A stretch of 64,000 nt of DNA from Blasia pusilla (GCA_050084515.1 CM114274.1:21452001-21516000); one strand, 5' to 3'; positions 43,742 through 57,089 are shown, numbered from the stretch's first letter. The notes: generated from the sequence alone by a model not told the origin. Translations and numbers: made by a program.

Positions 43742-46561
43742 ATGGCTCCTAATGGTTTCACAGCGGCGGACGGAATTAACGAAGGGTACACGGCTACGAA
43801 CTTAGACAAGGAATTGTACTGGCCAGCGAAGAAGCTACGGATCTCTGTGACGGGAGCAGGAGGTTTCATCGCTTCGCACATTGCGAGGAGGTTGAAGGGC
43901 GAGGGGCACTACGTGATTGCTTCCGACTGGAAGAAGAATGAGCACATGACCGAGGACATGTTTTGTGATGAGTTTCACTTAGTGGATCTTAGGGTGATGG
44001 AGAATTGCTTGACGGTGACGAAGGATGTCGAACATGTCTTCAACTTGGCTGCTGACATGGGAGGCATGGGCTTCATCCAATCCAACCACTCTGTGATTAT
44101 GTACAACAATACCATGATTAGCTTCAACATGTTGGAGGCAGCTCGCATCAACGGTGTCAAAAGGTACGCATTTCACTCGATGCTGATCCTCTCGCTCCTC
44201 GAAAGTATCGCCGTCATCCCTAGCGCAGGTCTGGATTACCCGTCCAGTTTCAATTTCATTAGCCATTGGGAAACGCTGTTCCCCCGGACGGTATCAACAT
44301 TTGCAGCAGGCAGCGGGTGTGATCGGTCTTGGAATACATATTTAATGATCCGACTTCGACGCTCCTTCTTTCACAACTGATCACTGATAAGGATCTGTCC
44401 TTCGATTTTGTCCGACGAGGTCTGGACAGGACGTGACAAATCTCTCCCTTTTTATTCAGTAATTACGACAGGTTGTAATTGTGTCTTCTCAAGAAAAATG
44501 TTGCAGAATCATGTAAAATGGAGTTGTTTTTAGGTCGTCTCCGATACAGCCACATATTTTGGTAACCCAAAAGTGTAGATCGCATTCCGTTTTTCAGCAG
44601 AGTCTACGAAGAATTGTCCCTCACCAAGTTTCAGAACTTCAGTTTCTGAGGAGGCGTTACAGTGCTTTCACCTCTACAGTGCATCTCCTCCACACTTGGC
44701 GAATCAATGTGTGTTATGTTCGTCGGGAAATGTAACCTGATAAGATCAGCATCCAACCTAGAATTTCCCACACGTTCTGATCTCTGATGAGTTTGATGGT
44801 TTTGGGTCGTATATTGATTTTTGTAAGCTACTCGATCGGTCGTTTGTAAGCTACTGGAGCCTCCCGCCCGGAGATCGAGGGGACTGGGCGGAGGGCCCAT
44901 AATTATGACCGTGGCTGATGGTTGTCTCGGATTCGCTTTCATCTGTGATGTTTTGATTCTGTAATATTTGTCCGGTTCCTCAATCTGATGATGGGCTCCC
45001 GTTTCCAACAGGTTCTTTTACGCCTCGAGCGCTTGCATTTACCCTGAGTACAAACAGTTAGAGACTGACATTGCCAGTCTGAAGGAATCTGATGCATGGC
45101 CTGCTGAGGTAAGTATGCTACGTCGATTTTGAGGAGGTTGATGATTAGCGTCTGTTATGCGAGGTTAATACAAACTCAATACTCAAGCACGGTCTTTTGG
45201 CGAGGCGCTAGTCAATTCCGCATTCACATATTATATTGCGACTCACTGACCGTGATGATTCAGGATAAATGTGGAGGCTGATTTATCTAGAAAAGAACGA
45301 TGTGGTGTCTCGCGATGAGAGCAAACTAGAAGGTTGGATTTTAGTGGTTGACTTGAGGAGGTTATTGAGGTAATCAGGAGAAATTACATTTGTCATTTTG
45401 TTTTGTAGCCGCAAGATGCGTACGGTTTGGAGAAGTTAGCAACTGAAGAATTATGCAAGCACTATACCAAGGACTTTGGGATGGCTTGTAGAATTGGCCG
45501 TTTCCACAACATATATGGGCCGTACGGAACTTGGAAAGGTAAGACCTTATTCTTTTGCAGTAATTTTTGCGTCAAGTGTCAATCCGTGGAATGTGATGCA
45601 GAGCCACTGATGGCCCCACGAATTTCGGAACAACCAGTGTCCGGTTACTTGTGCTAATTTGAGAGAGATCAATGACTGTTACAGGGGGACGGGAGAAGGC
45701 CCCTGCTGCTTTCTGTAGAAAGGCGCTCACTTCCTCTCAGGAGTTTGAGATGTGGGGTGATGGCAAGCAGACACGATCGTTCACGTTTATTGACGAATGT
45801 GTGGAAGGTGTATTAAGGTAAGCGAAATTTTAGTACTCTACAATTGGAACGGAGTAGTGGTATGACAGATCCTGTTCTCAAGTTCTTTTAACGGATCTAA
45901 TGTTGCAGCGGAGTGGCGATTTGCTTGAAATCAATTGTCTGCTCCCTGTTTCGACAGAAGGTGTACTAAATTTTGTCCGCTTGTTAGGTTGACCAAGTCA
46001 GACTACTCGGACCCTGTCAATATCGGGAGTGATGAGATGGTAAGCATGAACGAGATGGCAGATATAGTGTGCAGCTTCGGTAACAAGAAACTACCGATTA
46101 AGCACATTCCCGGACCCGAGGGTGTTAGGGGCCGGAACTCTGATAATACATTGATCAGGGAGAAATTGGGCTGGGCACCTACTATGAAGCTGAAGGTACG
46201 CTCTTTGACTCGACGTGGAAAATCAGCGGTTCGCCTTATAAGAGGGGAATTCTCGTAAGCCGAAGAGTTGATGAGGACATCCGCCTTCCGGTAGTTACAT
46301 ATGTTGGTCATACTAGGAATGCAGTCGAGATCGGTTTTCCTTTCCAGTTGAGGGTTTTCTCTACGGTCACTGAAGATTTTACGAATGGGGAGTGTCTGAT
46401 TGCAGGATGGTCTCAGGATCACCTACGCTTGGATCAAGGACCAGATCGAGAAGGAGAAGCTTAAGGGTGTGAAACTCGATAGCTACGCTTCATCTCAAAT
46501 CGTAGGAACTCAGGCACCAGTATCACTGGGATCACTGCGGGCAGCAGATGGCAAGGAATAA
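43742..46561 (+). CDS. GME: GDP-mannose 3,5-epimerase, six coding exons
   Basis: The enzyme converts GDP-D-mannose to GDP-L-galactose, the entry step of the plant ascorbate (Smirnoff-Wheeler) pathway, and feeds cell-wall galactose. Exons: 43742-44163, 45012-45108, 45409-45538, 45685-45817, 45988-46195 and 46406-46561, all GT-AG, giving 381 residues (Arabidopsis GME 377). Seen: Rossmann motif TGAGGFIASHIA, ASDWKKNEHM, NLAADMGGMGFI, catalytic Cys149 in SSACIYPE, Tyr178/Lys182 of the YxxxK pair, Lys221 and Arg310, each offset +4 from the Arabidopsis residues. The start fits (aaagATGG). No stops or shifts: an intact extended-SDR enzyme, probably cytosolic. It is the only clear host gene here, in a retroelement-filled setting. 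Confidence 0.97.
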
Positions 46562-49500
46562 GAATCGAGGCCTCTTTGTGTAGGCTCTCCCGCATTGATT
46601 TCTTGATCCGAACGTCAATTGAGATACTGATGAAAACGTAATTCTTGAAACGCGTACATGTGCTGTTGGGTTCCGTCCGGTGCCTAATTATAGTGTAGAT
46701 AATTTTTGGGTGGGTGACTCGGTGCCAAATACACTAGGTCGATCATATAGATAGGCAACTGAGAAGGTAGGTCATGAATGTAACGAGGTGAAAAATGAAT
46801 CTGCACGCGTTGTAGCACAATCATAGCCATTTGTTGTGTAATTTCTCATTCCTCTCATGGATATGCCCTTTTCATTTTTCTTGAGTACACCTTTTCCCAT
46901 CTTAGGTACCTATATCAGTATGGGCCTTCTTGATTTACAAACACCTCTTTGTTTGACACTTGGCAATTAAGCAGCAAGAAAATATTTCACATGCTATGAG
47001 CAACAAAAAAAAATTGAATTTATGTGGAGAATCATTGAATACTTCCTTTCACTCGTTGTACATTACCTCTTCAAACATTTTTTTATTACCCGTGCATCGG
47101 GGAACTTACTAATCTGGACTATCACAGGTTAAATTGAACTCTGCAACTTGGTAGTGACACATCGCTCTCCCCTGCAGGGGAAGAAATTGCTCTTGTGTGA
47201 AGGGGAAGAAGTCGCTCTCGAGTGCAGTGGAAGAAGGGCCTATCCACGCGGCATTTCGGGTATGTGGCTCATAAAGGTCTATTGGATGGGTCGTGAAAGA
47301 GTAACTTAACTCCGAGATTTGTTTCCCTATTGTGTGTTTAGGAGTAGACCGTGGCAAGTTGGATTGGTCCCTGCTATAGCTTAACTACCTAGATAGGGTA
47401 GCAAGTCCTTCTGACGAGGCAAATTTTGTTAAGTAGGTTTTTCTTTTATTTCGATTCACTTGCATGGTACCATTTTTTACCACTTTTCTTTGATATTAAT
47501 GCACTTCCGCCCTTCGATTAGTGTGAATTGTGTAAATCTCCCGTTCATTTGCTCTTCAATTTGCGTGTCGTCATCTAAAGAATTTAGTAATTCTAAAGAG
47601 CAGTAATTATTGCTTATCTATGGAAGAGTGAATTCTTCCATAGTGATGAGTACAACAAATCAAGCTTCCTCTGGAATATTTTCAGTATTCACATGTATTT
47701 AATAGTGTGCTTACTACTTGATCGCTAAAAAAATCCGGAGGCTTAGATTGAAATCTCGAAAACCGCATAGACACCTATATAGACATTAGACTTAGCCCGA
47801 AGAATAATCGATCGTGTACTCCCAATGACAAAAGTACATGTTTCATAAAGGCTTGTCTAAAAATTGAGTGTATATAGCACTTTTTTATTAATATGTGTGG
47901 GTTCATTAGGACTCACAAGTGTGAGGACAGGCTCAGCAAAAGCTCCCAATGCTCATGATGAATTACATTCTGTCCCAACTAGAGTTAACTAAAAACATTA
48001 TCACCTCTACCTGGACTTTGATCATGAGGCTGGTACGGTAATCGCTACCGCTCCGGGTTTTGCAAAAATTGATCCAGCTAAGAGGATTGTTGTTATCGAC
48101 AACAAGGGTCTTCTCTAGAAGTACCATGAAACTAGAAGTACAAAATGGTCTCCAACCTCGAGCCCAAAATAGGATAGATGGTATGCATTCATTTATAGAA
48201 TTGTGTACACACATATGGTGCATATTCTACTTTTCATTAGATTGATGTCCAAGGATGAGCTTCAATTGGTAAGTTTTTCGATAGTGAACCACCTCGTGTA
48301 GTTTCCCTGTCCTGAACTCAACACATTTGCAGCTCAACTATCAGGTCTCTATAGACGAGCGAGCATTGAGATACATATCAACTTCACAACGTTGTTCTTA
48401 ACCTCAAGCGCTACACTATCGTTGCTTGTGGCCGCTAAAAATCATTTTGGGAGTAGGCTTACTCCGTATACAATATTATCAGTGTATGTGTCCTCCAAGA
48501 AAACTACCTTGCAATTTCCCAATCATGCCTTTCTAGACGAGGCCACTGTTGGACTCTGCCAACTTCAAAACCTTATGGTACTTGTTGTGGACAATAATTT
48601 GAAAGTCTGTCCTACAAACATAATACACTTAACTTCTTCAATACCAAGGAGCTTCTCATTATAGGCATTGCACATGCCCATGTTATTCAACCTACATGCC
48701 CCTAAGCTACAGTACATTCTGTATGTGTTCTCATGCCCTCTAGTTAGTGGCCTTTGTTCGGCTGGATGTCAATTTCACGACATCCCTGTCTACAGATGTT
48801 GGATAGAATATCACAGATATATTCAGAGTGTACACTGTTGGCACTCAGATACTTAGACAAGAGATTTCTTATTGTATACTTGATAGTGCCTACCCGACTA
48901 TTAAGAAGTTTTATCATACTAAGCTTACCGTATAGCTAAGTTGATTAACATGCTTTCTGTCCCTTATGCGGTATTCATCAACCATTCACACCTTTTTATG
49001 TCATTGTAGTTTGTGCTTTCCACTTTATTTCTTTTCAGAGGTTGTTACACACGGTAATGGAGTTGCTTCCGTTACATACATACAAGACATGGCACAACCT
49101 ACTAGAGTAAGGTATGCAGTCAACGGGGGAATACTTGATCGTGCTAGGCTAAGAAGGTGTAAGTTGCATGCAAGGCTCAGGAAGACTAACAACAATAGAC
49201 TACTACGGAAGCTTTTAAGCAAGGTATGGTCTAGCATTGTTTCACTCTTAGACAATTGGAGGGCACAATGTTGTGACCTTATACTGGTAGTTAAGGAGCC
49301 TAGCTCTTGATTGTACTGTTCTATCGTACAAGTCTCGGATAACAAAACATCGTCTCATTCCAACGGTTTTGAGTGCCCTCTACAATGGGCCTCTACTACA
49401 AGAGTCGCCAAATATGCGAAAATGCACTTGATCCACCACTTAAGTTGATGTTATTTTGAACAAACATGTAAAACTGCATACAACTAGTCAACTTTTCTAT

Positions 49501-50199
49501 ACATATTTCCCATCATCCTCTCCACTAATACTTGCTTGTTGTTGTTTGGAATATAGTCAGATACTATGTAGCACTCACCAAGCACTGAGCTTGCATTCGG
49601 CTTACTTGGAGCCCCCAAAATTTTTTGTCTTAACTTTCTATTGTCTGCTATCTAGTTACTTATAATATGCACACTAATTCTGGGGATTACAACCTTTGTC
49701 CTGCGCATATACATCGCTACACAACATACATCGTTGTCATCGAACACACACACAAACACGCACAATCCCATGCTAACTCATGGCATCCAAACAACGAGAG
49801 AAAAAGTACTAAAATATTTCCAATCGCCCCCATAGCTGGTGGGTAGGTTCTTCTAACTCCAAATAATCATCTATCTCTACCTATCATGATATACATCTCT
49901 CAGACATTAAGAGCAAGTCAGGTTGGGTGTTCATGTGGCCCCATCGTTAGTCGCCTTCTTGTCATCCATGTCACAGAAAAAGTCGGAATCGAAACCTATC
50001 TAGTATCTCTTCTATGTACATCTCGGACACATCGATCGTCCCCGATGAACCTTAGTGAAAGGTGACGTCAAACATGCCATATGCCAACCTGTTGAACATC
50101 CATCACAGATTAGCATCATGGTCGCACCATGGGCAAAACCACACAACATACAACGCAAGCCTTCCAAAACTACTGCTAAGCTTTGATATACTGTGCCAT
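46562..50199. other. Intergenic region downstream of GME
   Basis: The first few hundred bases hold the GME 3' UTR and terminator, not resolved. 47100-47360 has two gaaggggaagaa-type direct repeats. A 48966-49310 frame (YIQDMAQPTRVRYAV) is not recognised. The last 500 bp resemble the sequence at 20110-20855 and probably belong to the gypsy element whose integrase follows on the minus strand. Confidence 0.4.
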
Positions 50200-51944
50200 C
50201 AATGTTAGGAAGGTGTCATGGCGCATAATTATGCACATGGTTCTTCCATATCATATCATCGCGTCCCTCCAACAAGAGAACACCGCATGGCAAAACGTCA
50301 CGCACTCTCAAGATAGTGCGCCCTGTAGTCACATCCAACGTCGTCGTTGTCGTTTCTGCAAGTAGACATAATCTCCCTGATGAAACCTCCGGATAGTTGG
50401 TCGATAACCACCATCCTGAATAGTCGCATACCTCAACGTATCCCAATGTTGAGCAATCGCCAAGTTCTCGAACGCCATGGGCATCACTCTCTGATACAAC
50501 TAAGCTCTCTGAGAACATGCTCGTATCCATACATGTGGGTCATCAAGGTCCAACACCTCACCAGCATGTCGACGAATGATCGTAGGTAAATCTGACTCTC
50601 GGCCATAAAGTAGCAAGTACGGTGAAAAGACGCTAAGGATGTCTGCTTGCTGAATCTTTATCCCATCGCCAACCAGGGCAATTGGAGGTCCCAATCTCCT
50701 AGGTGACCTCTCTGCAAGCCATACTTGCGTAAAATCCTCTTCATCGTCTGCACAACTCTCTCCGCTAATCCATCCGCCTTGAGACGATCTCGCGAAGTCG
50801 TGCGGTGGTCGATCAGCGCCTGATCACACAAGGCCTGGAACTCATTGCGGAACTCGGCACCCTCGTCTGTCAACACCTTAGCCGTTGCGCCATAATGACT
50901 CAACACTCTGTCAAGGAAGGCATAAGCTACTCCCTCACTCGCTTTGTCAAGCAATGCAACCAACTCGATCCACTTCGAGAAGTGCTTGATTATCACCAAT
51001 ACATAACGACTGTGACGTTCTGTCAAAGGCAAAGGTCGTGCAAAATCCAAACTCCATCTATACCCTAAGCCCATGATCGGTAATGGATGCAACTGTGAAG
51101 TCAGAGCATTGAACGATGCTCGGACCCGATCATACACCATGCACCTGGCAACAAACTGCTGAACGTGAGGCTGCATGCCTCGCCACCAATACTGAATCTG
51201 GAGCAAGCTGTACGTATGCTTCACCCCAAAGTGATCCAACTCCTCGTGGGCATGCTGCACTAGTCGTGCTCTCTGCAAAGGATGCGGCACTACGTGTACT
51301 CTGCCATCCTCCCAAACCCTCAAAACATGTGCCCCCTCCCACCGGAACCGTCTGGCTCGCTGTAGGATCCGATCCTGCTCTCTAGCAACCACGATGCTCG
51401 CAACGCTATCAGTACGAAGGTACTCCAAGACTACTCCATCATCATGAATATCTCGGCCACTTGTTGTCTCTTCACTAGGCTCGGGATCCAAGGACTCTCC
51501 ACTAGAACTCGCCATCAAAGTCTCCACACTCTGGCTCTCCATAGCCAACATGCCTAAATAGGCTAACGCGTGCCATCCTGGCACTGACTCCTCATCACTC
51601 TCTCCATGCCATCGAGCTCTAGTCGCATCTCGCTGATTCGGGCATGGGTTATGACTCAACCCATCTACATCTTGGTTAAGCGTTCCCAGGTCTATGTACC
51701 ACGTGAAAATCATACTCCTGCAACAACAGAGCCCATCTCGCAAGCTTCCCTGTAAGCTTGTCGGACTCCATCAACCACTTCAATGGTTGATGATCAATGA
51801 TGATGGTAAAGGGGTTGCCGAATAAGTAGCACCTGAAATGCGCAATAGGCCACACCGTAACCAAGCACTCACCCTCATATGAGCTGTACTTTGCCTCTGC
51901 AGCGTTGTCGAGCGGCTAGCGTAAGCCACCAAGAACTCTCTACC
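50200..51944 (-). pseudogene. Ty3/gypsy RNase H and integrase, split by MULE unit B
   Basis: RNase H end: GREFLVAYASRSTT, FTIIIDHQPLKWLMESDKLTGKLARWALLLQEYDF (in two short blocks, 51930-51676). Integrase: an HH zinc-binding part with CMVYDR, where the second Cys is Tyr; core Asp residues in LDFARPL and LTDEGAEF and the Glu in AERVVQTMKR are present. The C-terminus at 50530-50216 (MAFENLAIAQHWDTLRY, QGDYVYLQ-type) is frame-broken. The 361-codon frame 51743-50658 is largely open. The upstream half of RNase H continues at 59289, beyond unit B. Confidence 0.87.
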
Positions 51945-51953
51945 CTCATCATC
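51945..51953. repeat. 9-bp target-site duplication of unit B, left copy
   Basis: CTCATCATC here and at 59289-59297. Removing unit B and one copy rejoins the gypsy RNase H reading: AVLTQDDE then GREFLVAYASRS. Nine bp is the usual MULE duplication length. Confidence 0.85.
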
Positions 51954-52830
51954 ATACGAGGTGCGGTAAGAGGAGAGGAAGAGAGGAGAGAGGAGAGAGG
52001 AGAGAGGAAACTACCTTCAACCGAAAGAGATAAAATTTTTTGAAGAGAGTTTCCTGTGATTTGAAGAGAGTTTCCGTTGGGTTGAAGAGAGGAAACTTTT
52101 TGTGTGAATTTTTTTGCACTTTTCTGCTCAGTTCTTAAGCACTCCCACAAATTTTTTTTCCTCTTCCACATTTTGGCAACCAATCTGAGTCCGACGAGTT
52201 GCAATTTGCACAAAATTTAGAAAACTGAAAACTTAGTGGAATCATAAGTGTGGAACCAATCACTTTTTCCATCCAAGGTCTGGAAAACATCTATCATTTG
52301 CCCTGGGCTGCATAGAGTTCAAGCTCAAAGTGAAGGTTCTGGAAAAATGAAAGTACAAGCTAAAACCTCATTTTGCATCCTCAAAGTGGTTTGTTTAAAA
52401 TACTTCGCACTTCTTTGAGGGATAGAATTGGTTGGTGGATTCCTACTCCTACCTCCGACTCTCTTAAAACTACAAGCAACACATAGTACATGTGCTTACA
52501 AGGGAAATACCTTTTCCCATTTGTCTCTCTTTGGACAAAGTCATCACATGAACATGTGGGAAAGCAACAGATGTGCACCACATACACCCCTGTGACACTT
52601 GAATTTACAGTGTTGTTCCTGACCCAATACATCATTCCTATTCCATTGCCACTATGGACATCTTTCGTGGTGATGATCTCCATTTTTGCCTCCCGAGCTG
52701 ATGCAATTCGTTGTGCTCTCTCCATCATTGGCCTACACATTTTGTTTCTCTTCACCCCATTTCTAGACTCAAACAGAAATAGTGGATTGAGATCATCCAC
52801 CTTCTCCGGGTACATGTTGACATCAATCTT

Positions 52831-52863
52831 GGGTTTAGGGTTTAGGGTTTAGGGTTTAGGGTT
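52831..52863 (+). repeat. Interstitial telomeric repeat (GGGTTTA x4 and a half)
   Basis: Four full plant-type telomere units inside the transposase coding region. The 20-bp sequence GTTGACATCAATCTTGGGTT is present on both sides (52816-52835 and 52861-52880), so the flank was duplicated at insertion. Confidence 0.95.
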
Positions 52864-53499
52864 GACATCAATCTTGGGTTGAATACAAAATACGAAGGTC
52901 TCTGTAATGCAAACATGCTCCAAACTTCCTCTGTCTACGAGTCTGAAATCGGCACTTGTAAGATTGTCCACTTCGTCTGAGTGCAATTCGTACCTGCGGC
53001 AATGGGCCACATCGTGGGGTATTCTCTGGAGCTCCAATGGCATCCGGATAAGACTTCCAAAAAGCGCAAGATTCGTTTGGGTAGAAGAAGTACTTCAATT
53101 GATCCTCGGTCCTCGTGAAACGATCAAAGGTTTTCAATCCCCAAAATTTAGGCAGTGGTCGTCTAGTCCTTGTACAGTTCTTATTTAGGAAAGTGCCGCA
53201 TGCTCTCCTAATGCCATCAGATCATGCCCTGTAACATGGTCCACGTCCATGTCTGTAGAACCTGGTCTTGTTGGCATGCCTCTACAAGTGAAATTCTTTG
53301 GCATGCTTGTGAAGACTTCCAAGAGGAATGAACACTTTCTACTCCACTTGTGTTGGGGTAGAGGGCATTTTCATGAATGTTCAATCCCTACAACGACGGC
53401 AATGTGAGAAGGGAACCAAAATAGCTCCAAAGTCAGAGAAAAAACCTACCTCTTGGAACTAGACGGGTTGCAAGTCAAAGGCATCCCATGAATGACTCT

Positions 53500-53800
53500 A
53501 CGACATGTCGGGTCCCGACGTGTTGCAACACCTAGGAACCACCTACTGCGACCCGTCCGATTTCGACGGGTTGCAAGAACCTTGGGCCACTCTGGGCTGG
53601 AAGATCCAAGTGCAAGTCATCCGAAACCCATCCGGGTCGAACTATTTGCACGCCTTGTATACATGCGACTTGCATACTTGTATACAGGTTGCACCAACAT
53701 TCTTGATGCAACCCTTCCGTTTCCGACTGGTTGCACACTTAGTCAACCCATCCGTTTCCGATGGGTTGCACACTCAGGAAATCTGTCGCATCCGACAAGT
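53500..53800. repeat. Palindromes in the transposase intron (unit B)
   Basis: Diverged copies at about 53500-53526, 53548-53574, 53708-53734 and 53742-53768, with a partial one near 53780. The position corresponds to the 101-bp array of unit A, but the regular period has been lost. Confidence 0.8.
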
Positions 53801-55939
53801 TGCTTGGTTTCTTTGGTTTGAAATCCCTATAGTGCCCATGCTTCTCAACTTGAGCTGCAACTTTTCAAACAATTCTCAGCGTGAGCTTGACAAGACGAAA
53901 TAGTGAACTCACCTGCCGCATGAAGTTTCCCCATTGTCTGATATGTACAGTCCACCAACTCAGCCAAGAGCACAACTCTTTGTACTTCCCCTCAATTGCA
54001 TGCTTCCTCCATCACCCATGAAGTTCTTCTTGGCATTTCATGGCCTGTTTCAAGGTTTTGTTGTCCTTGCAACGTTGGAGTAGAGTGACATGCTCTGTCC
54101 TCTTATTCTCCTTGATACAAGATTTGGTGTACCAGATCAGAGACTGTTGCCAATGGAAAGCATCCGACCTTTCCCTCTCCGGTTGAACCTCTCCACCCAA
54201 GAACACTTCCCTGATAGCAATCCACCAAGGTTGTGCATTTTTCTCCATGAACCCATAAGTTTCTAGAGGTGGCCTTTTGTTTTCCTTCATCACCTCCAAT
54301 AAGAGTAACCAACACATCTTCAAACTGCCAACGTCTTCTGCTTTCACTTCAAAGACAAATATAGTTTTGAGTCCCTTCTCCACATGGTCATAAACGCGAG
54401 CACCCATAGTCAACCATCCATTCAGCACTCTCTAGCAAATATCAAAGCTCACACAATTGCCGTAAAGATCTTCCCCTTCCCTCATTCGATCTATAAGATC
54501 GAGGCCACTCGACGGTCCTATCGTTGACATTTTGAAGACATAAGCCCTGGATCCTTCACATCCTTGGCCCATGAAGTGCCATCTTTGAATGAATGGAAAT
54601 CTGGAGTTGGCCTTGATTCTGGCAATGGCATCCATTTCAGCCGTCTTTCCATCTTGTACCCGTATTTGATGCAGCAAATTCCAGAAGCATTCAATATCAA
54701 CGAGAAATGCTGTTGTTTCTCCTCAGCAGCCGTGATCTCGCCCTGCCCAGGGATTCCAAGCAGTTGTTCATAAATTTGTGATGTGATTGTTAACTTGATC
54801 ACTCCGGGCTTTGATCTGGACAGTTTCTATAGACCTCGGCCACTTTCTTTGCCACATCCTCCTTGATGTGTCTTTGAATTGCACCGATCACATGATGAGT
54901 GTGGGAGCGAACATGAACTGCTAGCCTTGTGTACTCTGACGTAGAAGTGAAGTCATGGACAATGGAAAATATGTATGCAGGACACGCTCCAACGTAGAAA
55001 GGGGATGCTTGACAATGAGGACATTGATGGCCTCTTGGCAGTATGGTCGCACCGACCTCATATGGAGTTTATGCATTCTTGGAGGGGAATCGTGACGTAT
55101 TGACTCGCCCGTTGCGCTCTAGATACGGGCATGCTGGACTTCTACACTCCAAGGCTCCAATGCATTGGCGGCGGGAGACAATCCAAGGACCATCTGGAAT
55201 TGAAGCATTAGTCCGTTAAAGCCTGCATCATCGATGACAATCAAAATTTCTGTCCATACCCTTCAAGCGTCCTCCATCTTTCTTTTGAGCAAGAGCAGCA
55301 AGTGGAGGCAACTCAAAAATACAATTACCATAGTACGTGGGTGGCAGCTCGTCGACAAGAATGTGCTTGAGCATTTTAAAGGGCAGAGACGATAGCAAAC
55401 TCTTTCCAGATACTTGCAAGAGTAACGAGTAGGCAGACACAAGGCCCAGTTGATGTCCGACAAATCCACTGAGGTGGACAACATCCAGATTTTCTTCACG
55501 AAGTACAACATTGTTACAAGCGTGTGAAGTTGGAGTCAATGCCGGATCTACTAAGCTAGGAGTTGCAAACGTAGAGCTCGGTGCATTAGGAAATTCTCGA
55601 CCCTCTACTTGGAAAACAGAGGAATTCATAAGCAAGCCGTAAACTCTATATTGACCATTTTCTAGAGGTAGGAGATTCCATACTTTACGGTGTGCAATCA
55701 TTGGCTGGACTGTCTCACCTATTATGTCCTCCGTACCGGCCATCCTAACATCCGTGGACACAAAGATGGTTCCAATTTGGAAAAGAAATCGAACTGAGAG
55801 AAAATTTTCATCCGCTGGTATGAAAGACTCACAAGCTTGCGGTCGAACTATTTCTGATTGAGGAAGGGTCGCTAGATGACTGCCACAAGTAAGCTTCACA
55901 TAATTATCCATTCCCAGAAGATTCCACCAAGAGGAGACT

Positions 55940-56023
55940 GAGATTAAGAATGAGAACGAGAATGAGAACGAGAATGAGAATGTGAATGTGAATGTGAATG
56001 TGAATGAGAAGGTTTAATTTATA
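55940..56023 (-). promoter_or_regulatory. Transposase promoter: TATA box and GAATGT/GAATGA microsatellite (unit B)
   Basis: The minus strand reads cacTATAAATT (56016-56023) followed by a six-base microsatellite (about 55940-56010), then the ATG at 55911. It has the same arrangement as unit A. Confidence 0.6.
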
Positions 56024-56116
56024 GTGAATAGTGACTCTGATTCTCCTGACACAATTTGACTGACAAGGTGTTGTTTGGTAGGTGAGATTGTCTGACGGAA
56101 TGGATTCAATCCTGTT

Positions 56117-56911
56117 GGAACCTGTCAGAGTCCGATGGGTTGCAGAATTTGGGAATCAGACATGTGGGTTGCGAAGCTCGCAGTTCCATTTTCTGTTAGT
56201 GTCCCAATGCGAGTTGCAACCCGTCGGAGTCCGTTGGGTTGGTACCCCCTTCTTGTCTCACCAATGTGATTTGAGTCGAGATTACTAGCATCAAACACGA
56301 GACATCGCATGGATTTGCTATGGCAACCCGTTGGGGACTGTTACCGGATCCAAAGGTACCTTACCTTGCTTTCCCTTTTGCATCTCGTGTCGATTTCTCT
56401 TATTCAATTAACCGTGCAAACCGTGAGTGCAGTTTTGCCGCATGTTGGGAAGTGTCCAACTCCGGGTAGACCTTGTAACCCGTCGGAGGGCAACGGATTG
56501 CCTCGAAACTATGCTTTGTCGCATTGTTATCCGAGGGAGAGAAAAGCGTGCAACTTGTCGGTATCCGACGGGTTGCCCAGGTACCTCTCCTTGTAACCCC
56601 AAGATGAGGGAAGCGTGCACCCCGTCGGCCTCCGACGAGTTGCGAGGGTACCTCGCCTTGTTATCCCAAGACGAGGGAAGCGTGTAACCCCCCAGTCTCC
56701 GATAGGTTGCGCGGGTACCTCGCGTTGTTACCCCAAGACGGGGGAAACGTGCAACCTGTCGGTCTCTGACGGGTTGCCAGGGTAGCTTGGCTTGTAACCC
56801 GAGGAGGACGGATGCGTGCAACCCATGGGTGTCGGGCAAGTGTCATGGGCAACTCGCCCTGCATCCCCAAGATGCGGGAAGCGTGCAACCTGTTGGAGAC
56901 CGTCAGGTTGG
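56117..56911. repeat. Palindrome array, 67-bp period, in divergent promoter region (unit B)
   Basis: Copies at 56117, 56215, 56332 and 56474, then 56550, 56617, 56684, 56751, 56818 and 56885 at exactly 67-bp steps. The period matches unit A although sequence centres differ (GGTATCC, GGCCTCC, AGTCTCC, GGTCTCT). Spacers share the ccaagac-gaggGAAGCGTG block. Confidence 0.9.
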
Positions 56912-57089
56912 CCGGGATCCCACATCCAAAGTTCCATAACGGCCGATACGTCACCGTCGGTATGACGGTGCGACCCAACGGTCAGCTCAACGGCTCGAAA
57001 AGTGTAAATAACCGAGGATTCGCTCATTTCCGTTTTTTGTTTCGCGATTTCATGTGCTCTTCCATGCAGCTGCTGACTAGATACCAAGG

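Larger units (their letters stand above)
52381..55911 (-). pseudogene. MULE-like transposase (unit B)
   Basis: The same protein as in unit A. Its first exon (55911-55228, 227 codons) is open where unit A has a stop. Then come the zinc-binding segment (ACPAYIFSIVHDF, HVRSHTHH with altered residues), the DDE-like core (54428-54012: LTMGARVYDH, EDVGSLKMCW, SDAFHWQQSL; FMEKNAQ where unit A has FMADNAQ, a changed acidic position) and the C-terminal SWIM finger (CSCDDF...CKHMYY, 52815-52381). About 600 bp corresponding to 15690-16240 of unit A is deleted near 53230, and telomeric repeats sit at 52831. It has frameshifts and stops in the middle, so it is inactive. Confidence 0.78.

Noticed and set aside
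44631-45008. 125-codon minus-strand frame inside GME intron 1
   Set aside because: Chance frame in an intron; no domain and it ends at the exon 2 acceptor region.
48966-49310. 114-codon frame containing VRYAVNGG as a gene
   Set aside because: No recognisable domain, no splice context and stops all around; kept only as a note in the intergenic entry.
52831-52863. Chromosome end or telomere
   Set aside because: Only four units, embedded in a coding region with sequence continuing on both sides.
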